A DNA stretch of 64,000 nt from Austropuccinia psidii (taxonomy: Eukaryota > Basidiomycota > Pucciniomycetes > Pucciniales > Sphaerophragmiaceae), in NCBI GenBank assembly GCA_023105745.1, contig JALGQZ010000007.1, positions 4,943,592 through 5,007,591 on the forward strand, in the 5' to 3' direction. The translations under genes and the position numbers were made by a program. The notes below the pieces were generated by a model. The model did not search any database. It was not told the DNA's origin and was given only the letters and a program-made list of their open reading frames with translations. Below are positions 57,182 to 64,000 of the stretch, piece by piece (positions within the stretch are counted from its first letter, which is position 1; the number at the start of each line of letters is the position of its first letter).

Positions 57182-58271
57182 CAGGTATGTTATAAATGGA
57201 TTTGTTAATCCCTCTTTTGGTTTAACAGGGCTTCTTATGTGAGAAAATGCAGTTGATAATTTTGGCATATTTGAGTTGGCTTCATTAATTTTATCCATTT
57301 TCTCAGTGATGAGCCTTATTTCACTTAGAATATCATCTTTCAGATGCATTCTTTCTTCATCACTTTTTTCCACATGGTCCAAAAGTAATTTCTGGTGTGA
57401 TGAAGTTTTTTCTTCAAATGTTTCTACACAAATACTTGGTATGTTTAACTTTTCTGTAAGATTGTCAATACTAACATCATAATTCATTGTGAAAGTTTTA
57501 TCTTTGATATCTTTTATGTATTTATACAATTCTTGTTGTCCTTGTTTTAATTTTTGAGTGTTTTGAATTAAAATATTTGGTTTATTATTTTCAACAATAA
57601 ACTTAATTTTGTCAATTTATTTTTTATTTTTTACAACAATTTTTGTTAAAGAAGATAAGTTATTGTTTATTTCCTGTAATGATAATAAGCTTTTTTTAAT
57701 TTCTTTTAGAGGTAATATACTATTTTTAATTTCTGTTAAAGTATTTACAACATCTTTGAACAAGGTTATTTCTTTGGGAAATGAGGTTGTCTTATTGTTT
57801 GTTCTTCCTTGTCCCTTAATTCCATAAAGGTTCTGGCCATGTTGAATACATTGTCCATGGCATCCTTTTGGATTTTTGGAATCCTGTATCTCGGGGAAGA
57901 TGGTTTTCTCCCATTCTTTTTCTTTTTCTTCTTCCCTTCTTGTGGAAGTGGGTTGGCTTGGGGCTTGCTGGTAGAAGCTACTGGGGCTTCTTCCTTGGTT
58001 TCCTCCTTCTTTTTGGCATTGTACTCCTTGGTCTTTTTGCTTTGAGGTTTGGATGATAGTGGATTCCAACCATTGGAGTATCTCACTATTTCCTCCTCTT
58101 TGAGGAACTTTTTCAGGATGTGCCAGGAGTTCATCACTCCTTGGTGTATTTGAGGCAAAATTTCCCAGTCCTTGTCTTTGTACACCTTGTAGTACTGTTT
58201 GTACTGGATCATGTAAATGTCTATCTGATCCCTCTGAATGTGATTTTTACCTGTTTGAGTTACTCATACTT
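57182..58271 (-). pseudogene. gag front half of element D with an overprinted ORF
   Basis: Two minus-strand frames overlap. The gag frame is open from the LTR2 edge (SDRHLHDPVQTVLQ) through 58069-57617 and, after one stop at 57617, down to 57182, with coiled-coil-like text (LTEKLN, ITEKMDKINEANSN). The other frame (58212-57766, 148 codons) has DWEILPQIHQGVMNSW, a basic middle, and VFNMARTFMEL. It ends CAT TTC CCA AAG AAA TAA: T TTC CCA at 57781-57775 is a canonical slippery heptamer in the right phase for a -1 shift into gag. Element C has the same overlap. Confidence 0.8.
57775..57781 (-). promoter_or_regulatory. candidate -1 frameshift heptamer TTTCCCA
   Basis: Minus strand T-TTC-CCA in the frame of ORF 58212-57766, two codons before its stop. 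Slippage gives TTT CCC and enters the gag frame (SFPKEITL). The homologous site in C (44792-44798) reads T-TTT-TCA, which permits slippage only at the first codon. Confidence 0.45.
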
Positions 58272-59708
58272 TGTCAGCCTGTGACTCAAAACCAGAGCAC
58301 AAGCATGACAGCCAAAATACCATAAACCAATGGTATAGCCAAAATACCACCAAAACATGGAGCTGAGCCAAATTAGCTCACAAGGTATCAAAAGAAGGAG
58401 GAAACTCACCTCTTTCTGAAAATATAAGTCCCATCACCATAAGACAATAAATAACAAAGTTATTCCTGCTCAAAGTTATTGCTGAGCATAAACCTTAATT
58501 TTCACCTCTCATCTAAAATCTAGAAGGAGAGGCTTAACCCCATCAAATGGGTATTCAAAATAAAGCTCTAAGCCAGGGCTATCTAATGGTGCCAGCCAAA
58601 CTGAGCTAGCACCAGTATTACTTGAGTTTTGGTCAAATTCAGACCAAATAAGGGTGAACAAAACATTCACCTCTCATCTAACTTTTACAGTTTTAGTGTG
58701 AGATACTTAAAGTGGGGTCTTTTTGGAAAGAGCACAATCAGGGATATCTGATGGTGCCATACATTTCCTCATAGCGCAACTACAACAGAAGTTATTGGCC
58801 AAACAAGCTTAATACAGCTTTTGCCCAAACCACGCCAATGTACAAAAATACTTGTACATGGGATAACTTTTTCATATTTAATGATAACCATGTCAAGTTG
58901 GGTACCATTGTGTAGAGCTCATACAGAGCTATTCAATGAACCATTTTTGAGCTTGACATCTCAAAAACTGACAGAGTTATGACCATTTCAAGGTCAAAAT
59001 CCCACCTGCTGTCATATACAGCCTTACCATGGGATAATATCCCATAACCATGAATATGAGGTGTCAAATAGACGAAGAAGCATGTTTTTACTTCAATACC
59101 TCATATGTCAGTCAATACTGGGGTCCCATACAGTTTCTGTACAGCATTCTACGCGTCATACACGTCAGAATCAGGCTGTGAGGTCCCCAGATGAAATTTT
59201 CACCCTGTATTGGTAAAAACTGCCCAGATGTGGTTTCAAAACCACATCTGAGCCCAATACAGAGTATACAGGCTGTTTGCAAACCACAAGCCTTTAATAG
59301 AGAGTGAAAAATCTTCACTTCCTCTATGTGGAAAGGTCTAGCAGCCTTTCCACCTCAATTTCAGGATAAAAGGAGGGCTTTTCACAGCCAAAAGCCTTTC
59401 CTCATCCTGCTCTTGAATAACCTACGTAGTAAACTGTCAAAAACAGTTTTACTCTTGGTTAATAATCAGGTATAATTATATTTTTAATTATTGTAGTCTT
59501 TTATTATTGTAACCCAACAGATAAAGCTGCACCCAGGGCTTTCAACAGCGCTCACCACCACTATATCCACTATAGTAAAGCCCTTTTTATCTTAAATTAA
59601 ATATCTTTTAAGCTTTATCAATCTTTTCTAAACTATTTTACCGTGTCACAAACATAGAAAAAGTTGTATTTAGCCTATATACACCTTCTTCATAGTTTCA
59701 TCCTGACA
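58272..59708 (+). mobile_element. solo LTR, family 2, uninterrupted reference copy
   Basis: TGTCAGCC...CCTGACA, 1437 bp, flanked by a perfect TACTT (58267-58271, 59709-59713). It separates the first 60-odd codons of D's gag from the rest. It is the only uninterrupted family 2 copy here, so it serves to read the broken ones. Confidence 0.93.
59225..59250. repeat. hairpin with 12-bp arms in the family 2 LTR
   Basis: CAGATGTGGTTT, two bases, then its exact complement. The copy at about 54366 has one arm mismatch. Confidence 0.9.
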
Positions 59709-59901
59709 TACTTAGATCTAACTCTGGCTCAGATATCATGGCCATTTCTGGAACTTGCCTTTGGGATAAGGCACTCCCTTGTTTGGAGTCTGTTCCACTG
59801 GGGATATTGCTCTTCCTTTTCCCTTTTGAGGAATCAATTCTACCTCTGAGTACAGCTCCATCTGATTGGATGGAGTAGTGTGATCCTCTTCTGGTAGTCA
59901 T
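59709..59901 (-). pseudogene. N-terminus of gag, element D
   Basis: Minus strand ATG at 59901: MTTRRGSHYSIQSDGAV..., a basic and Ser-rich start, continuing to ISEPELDLSMS at the TACTT duplication. The gag frame continues beyond the solo LTR at 58271. It is probably the authentic start because an untranslated leader lies upstream. Confidence 0.75.
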
Positions 59902-60195
59902 GATTTAAGAAAATGAAAAAATAAGAGGATTTCAGAACAGGAATTCTTCTTATGTTAGCTTTCTTTTTCTTAGTTATAATTGGTTTTGGAGAACTTGAGA
60001 AAGTTTCTTCCACCAATATTTAAACAGTGGCTTGGTTTTTTTTCTGTTGAACTATCTTCAAACACTCAAAAAGACAAATTAATATAAGTCCTTTATATAA
60101 GAAGTGTTATTTTTGGTAAGATATGGCAATCTTCCACAAAAAAAAATTGCTTTTATATCTTTGAAAAAATGAAATGAATAAAGAAATAAAAATAA

Positions 60196-60862
60196 CTTTT
60201 TTATTGTTTTTTATTGTTTTTGATTATTTTTTATTATTTTTTATTACTTTTTGTTATTTTTTATTATTTTGTGTTATTTTTTATTATTTTTTATTATTTT
60301 TTATTATTTTTTATTATTTTTTATTTTTTTTTATTATTTTTTATTATTTTTTATTATTTTTTATTATTTTTTATTATTTTTTATTATTTTTTATTATTTT
60401 TTATTTTTTTTTTATTATTTTTTATTATTTTTTATTTTTTTTTATTATTTTTTACTATTTTTTACTATTTTTTATTATTTTTTATTATTTTTTATTATTT
60501 TTTATTATTTTTTATTATTTTTTATTATTTTTTATTATTTTTTATTATTTTTTGTTATTTTTTATTATTTTTTATGATTTTTTATTATTTTTTATTATTT
60601 TTTATTATTTTTTATTATTTTTTATTATTTTTTATTATTTTTTATTATTTTTTATTATTTTTTATTATTTTTTATTATTTTTTATTATTTTTTATTATTA
60701 TTTATTATTTTTTATTATTTTTTATTATTTTTTATTATTTTTTATTATTTTTTATTATTTTTTGTTATTTTTTATTATTTTTTATTATTTTTTATGATTT
60801 TTTATTATTTTTTATTATTTTTTATTATTTTTTATTATTTTTTATTATTTTTTATGTTTTTA
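60196..60862. repeat. TTTTTTATTA microsatellite, about 65 units
   Basis: A 10-bp unit repeated for 670 bases with occasional changes (TTTTTTGTTA, TTTTTTATGA). Because 10 is not a multiple of three, all three plus-strand frames stay open as Phe/Tyr/Ile/Leu-rich ORFs, which are not genes. Confidence 0.95.
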
Positions 60863-61160
60863 TTTTCAAAGAGTAAAATAAAAATGAATATGATTCTTTT
60901 ATGAAATTAATTTATAATATAAAATTATTTTCAATTTATAAAATATCTTTTTTAATTACTAGAGTCACTCAAAGAAAGTTCTTGAAAGTCTAAGGATGTG
61001 AAAAACCACGTGTAAGACAGTACAATTCCTTTCCAAATGCCTCAATAGTATTTAAAATCAATAAATATAAAATTATTATATAGTTTTATGATTATAACTA
61101 TAATCTATTATTGGGTAAACCCAATTAGAATCTTCTTTAAAGGTCTTTTAGACTAAATAT

Positions 61161-61178
61161 CACGGCCAGGCCCCCAAA
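61161..61178 (-). other. candidate primer-binding site of element D
   Basis: Minus strand TTTGGGGGCCTGGCCGTG directly after the LTR end CCTTACA. It matches the site of element C at 16 of 18 positions. Confidence 0.55.
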
Positions 61179-63140
61179 TGTAAGGTTTGACTATGCAACC
61201 ATAAGTACAAATTACTAATATTAAACTTATTGTACTATGAATGTCCTTATAAATATAATAAATAAGATAAAAATACTTATAATAACAAATAATTATTATA
61301 ATTATGGCGTAAAAATAACTATATTATTAAATAAATAAAATAATATAATAAATAAATATATTAATATAAGCTAATTAATATATTTAAAAGCAATTTATTA
61401 TTGTTGCCAACAAATAATAAAAGTGTAAAAGATTGTTTTTTATTAATAAAAAACAATTAATAATAATAGTATTACTAATATTACAGCTATAAATGAACAT
61501 AAAAATTCTACTTATATTACTTATAGAGCTATTTAAAGTAATAATAGAAAGAAAAATATTATGATAAGAAGAAATAACCTACTTTCAATACTTAATATAA
61601 TAATTTTGAATAATTTTACACCAAAAAATGTAAATAAAACTTATTTAAATTGTATCTACAATAAATTTTAAGGGAAATTACAAATATTCTTAATTTTACG
61701 TGGAATTGAGGTTTTTTGAGAGAATTTTATACAAAAAAGTTAAATAAATTTAATAATCATGTCAAATATTATGATTATAAGAATATTATCTTAGGTCTTT
61801 AATAATATAAGCATTTTATATATAAAGAATAAATAAACTACCTTTTTGATTTAATTATTTAGTGTTTTGTAAGGGTCTGAGGGGAAAATAGAGTAAAATG
61901 AGCTCTATTTATAGTAAATACCTCCCTCCCACAGTCCAGAAGGTTTCTAGTAGACGTTTACTGATGCTTTCTACTAGAATTGATCAATATTTTAAGGTTT
62001 GGTGATGATTACATCAGGATCAAACCATTTTACCTCATAATTACGCCATTATTTAGAGTTGTCACTATAACTCTAGGTTTGATGACCTCATAGGCTTGGC
62101 AGAAGCCTAAAATTCATTTTTTATTAGTACTAATCGTATGCTAATAGTATTAACCAGTTGTATCACTTATATGACAGTTAAACTTAAAATAAGATTACAG
62201 TGAGTGATCTTAAATGATCAAATTTAAGCTTAAACTTTGATCATTAATCATGTTTAAGTTATACAGGCTAAAGCCATTCTGATAGTGGATTGTGATTGGT
62301 TGGCATTTCCTATTACCCTTCCAAGAGAATTTCATCACATAATCAAAACTCTAATTTCGATGATTTTTCTTGTAACTCATCTTTTCTGTTGAAATCTAAT
62401 ATTTGAAACTTCAAACCATGAGTTCAAGGGGTTATACCTTGAATATTGTAATACAAAATACCTAATTCTTCACGAATGAACTAGTAGAATCTAACTTTCT
62501 ACTCTTTTTTAATTTTGGACCACTTTCACAACAAAGTGGTCAACAGCTCTATTGATTTTAATCAATAATCTATTACAGGCTTTAGCCTTGTTTATAGCTT
62601 TTGAAATAAAGCTCTCTTCTGTGTTTCTACAGTAAATAAGTGGTTACTTTAATTTTTTTTATCACTCTATCATGTATATTTCAAAAGATATTAGCTAAAT
62701 TCCTTGAATATATGCATTGACCAAAAAAGTGCATATATTCAGCTTAACTCCTTAAGTATTGACTTTCCAGATTAGCTTATTAATGGTTTTGTGCGTAAGC
62801 CTTTATGGGGAATCCAATGGTACAGTTTATTTTACACTTTGTTTCATTGGTATTTGAAATAACTAAGGATTTGTGTTCTTTATAAGGTGTTATTACTTAT
62901 AACTCATCAAATATTGACTTTACAGATATGCCATAAAAAGGGTATATGTGTATTTTACCATGAGGAATCCAAAGGTGTAATTAATTTCACATTTTTACTC
63001 TTTGGATTTTAAGTTAAACCAAGCTTTATGCCTATTTATGGAAGTTTTGTAGTTTCAAGGTAATTATTTCTAAAGGTATAATTATTTTAAATATTTCTTG
63101 TGACCTTTTTGGGTATGTGGCCAGATCTCAAAGGTTCACA
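61179..63140 (-). repeat. 5' LTR of element D (family 3)
   Basis: 1962 bp, uninterrupted. On the plus strand TGTAAGGTTTGACTATG...GGTTCACA, then TSD ATTCT. It carries the 26-bp palindrome at 61432-61457. It is the reference for locating the 9-bp-TSD element in the 3' LTR. Confidence 0.92.
61432..61457. repeat. 26-bp palindrome, third copy
   Basis: Identical to 31015-31040 and 33855-33880. Confidence 0.9.
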
Positions 63141-63486
63141 ATTCTGGTGATAACTCAGATTGGCTAGTACCATTGGATATCCCTGACTTGGAGCTTTATT
63201 TTGAATACCCATTTGATGGGGTTAAGCCTCTTCCTCTGAATTTCAGAGGAGAGGTGAAAAATATGTTTTATTCTCAGAAACAACTTTCAGTAGGAATAAA
63301 GTTGTTATTCTTTGTCCTATGATGTTGGGAATTGTATATTTGGAAAAAGGTGAGTTTCCTCTTTCTTTTGCTACTTTTTGAGCTTTTTTGGCTCAGCTCC
63401 ACATTTTGGTGGTATGTTGGCTCTACCATTGGTTTATGGTATTTGACTGTCATGCTTGTGCTGTGGCTTTGAGCCACAGGCTGACT

Positions 63487-64000
63487 TACCCTCCCTTTAA
63501 AAAACGCTCATAAGTGATGAGACTGTTCAGTCCTCCTAGAGGCCCTGAATCTCCTTAGATGAAGGTTCCCATATGGAATGGCCTCCTCTGCCAAACATTT
63601 GTGTTTTTCTGCTGTTTGGTTTGAAATCTGACCAAGTATTGCCTTTGGTCTTTCCCATTCAGTCTGATCTTCCTGGCCTTGACTATTTTCTTCACAAGGC
63701 AAGGGGACTCTTCAACCTTGACTAGCTCTGGTATATTGGTATTTTTCTTCCTGGAGGGGAGCTTATCCTCCTCTGTCTGGAAGTATTGCTTGACCAAACT
63801 CACTGGGAATACTTGGTGTTTCCTAGAACATTCCTCTGTGAGTTTGACCCTGGCTGCATTTTTTCCAATTGGTTTAGTGATAGTGAAGGTCCCTAAAAAT
63901 GAGTCTCCTATCTTCTTTGGTCCCTTGAGATTGTTGAAGTTGAGTGTGGACACTAACACCTGGTCCCCTTCTTTGATATCAGGTTCAATGTGAGATTTGT
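63487..64000 (-). pseudogene. C-terminal end of pol, element E (partial)
   Basis: Minus strand, entering from the right edge: KSHIEPDIKEGDQVLVSTLNFNNLKGPKK, KHQVFPVSLVKQYF, then chromodomain-like QRQYLVRF. A frameshift near 63610 moves the remaining C-terminus (AEEAIPYGNLHLRRFRASRRTEQSHHL) into another frame. It matches the integrase tails of C and D in order. A purine tract (63487-63498, minus AAAGGGAGGGTA) leads into the 3' LTR. The rest of E lies to the right of the window. Confidence 0.85.

Larger units (their letters stand above)
59902..61178 (-). other. leader of element D
   Basis: 1.28 kb between the primer site and gag start. More than half is a 10-bp microsatellite (60196-60862). 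The remainder is AT-rich with no motif found. Confidence 0.7.
31373..63140 (-). mobile_element. element D: Ty3/Gypsy-type retrotransposon on the minus strand
   Basis: Flanked by a perfect duplication ATTCT (31368-31372, 63141-63145). The 5' LTR is at the right (61179-63140) and the 3' LTR at the left (31373-35564). Between them, on the minus strand, run leader, gag, protease, RT, RNase H, integrase and a chromodomain-like tail. Native length without insertions is about 12.5 kb including a 10-bp microsatellite in the leader. It hosts element C, two solo LTRs (55257-57181, 58272-59708) and a DNA element. Stops and lost catalytic residues make it dead. Confidence 0.92.
28316..63486 (-). mobile_element. 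3' LTR of element E (family 2), split by two later insertions
   Basis: Minus-strand LTR in three pieces: 28316-29331, 31290-31372 and 63141-63486. Together they match the uninterrupted family 2 copy at 58272-59708 from end to end. The left edge TGTCAGGC abuts element B's integrase. The right edge reads GTCAGCC on the minus strand (first T changed) beside a purine tract. A solo LTR (29332-31289) and element D (31373-63140) were inserted later, each with perfect 5-bp duplications. The duplicate of GTGAG (28311-28315) should lie beyond the right end of the window. Confidence 0.85.

Noticed and set aside
60174..60876. Long Phe/Tyr/Ile ORFs resembling membrane proteins
   Set aside because: Translation of the TTTTTTATTA microsatellite; open in all three plus-strand frames.
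1..64000. Host protein-coding, rRNA or tRNA genes
   Set aside because: Every ORF with a recognisable domain belongs to a retroelement; no rRNA or cloverleaf-like sequence was noticed on either strand.

Overview
This is AT-rich eukaryotic DNA made almost entirely of LTR retrotransposons nested inside one another. I see no host gene, rRNA, tRNA or CRISPR array. The Ty3/Gypsy proteins (CCHC knuckle gag, aspartic protease, RT with FIDD/YIDD-type motifs, RNase H, integrase) and the long AT-rich LTRs look like the repeat fraction of a giant rust fungus (Pucciniales). The wording of several translated stretches, and the GGCC-rich 1.7-kb solo LTR at 40150-41875, recall Austropuccinia psidii (myrtle rust). 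That assignment is from memory and was not searched.

The layout follows from target-site duplications (TSDs) and from the coding frames that resume after each insertion. Element B (+) is the oldest: a decayed gag-pol at about 1929-4676, 6846-6872 and 26574-28315. It is broken by a solo LTR (family 1, 4677-6845) and by element A (6873-26573). A is young and almost intact, 19.7 kb, with 1.97-kb LTRs and a 4-bp TSD. B's integrase is cut at 28315 by element E (-), of which the window holds the 3' LTR (28316-63486, itself split) and the C-terminal end of pol (63487-64000). Inside E's LTR sit a solo LTR of family 3 (29332-31289) and element D (-, 31373-63140, TSD ATTCT). D's 3' LTR carries a 2.2-kb DNA element with a 9-bp TSD and a palindromic minisatellite. 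D's gag carries element C (+, 39822-54866, TSD GTGCA), a family 1 solo LTR (55257-57181) and a family 2 solo LTR (58272-59708). C's 5' LTR carries a solo LTR of a fourth family (40150-41875). C's 3' LTR carries a family 2 solo LTR (51487-54847) that itself contains a family 1 solo LTR (52249-54167). The nest is six levels deep: B, E, D, C, LTR2, LTR1.

Element A is the most unusual resident. Its gag-protease ORF (9217-12846) and its pol ORF (21397-24492, one in-frame TAA) lie 8.5 kb apart. The gap holds two small ORFs that look like a duplicated copy of the gag-pro C-terminus and three pseudoknot-like repeats next to ORF ends. It also holds an antisense unit (TATA box, 5'UTR intron, 136-codon ORF), seven long A tracts, and about 21 copies of a short motif. 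That motif's hairpin stem varies by compensatory changes, and its loop can pair with a conserved tail. This covarying array is the best candidate for something undescribed.

Elements C and D share a second signal. A 150-195-codon ORF overprints the front of gag in the same relative frame in both copies and ends, in D, at a perfect TTTCCCA slippery heptamer. Boundaries, TSDs and pairings were read by eye; no alignment, folding or database search was run.
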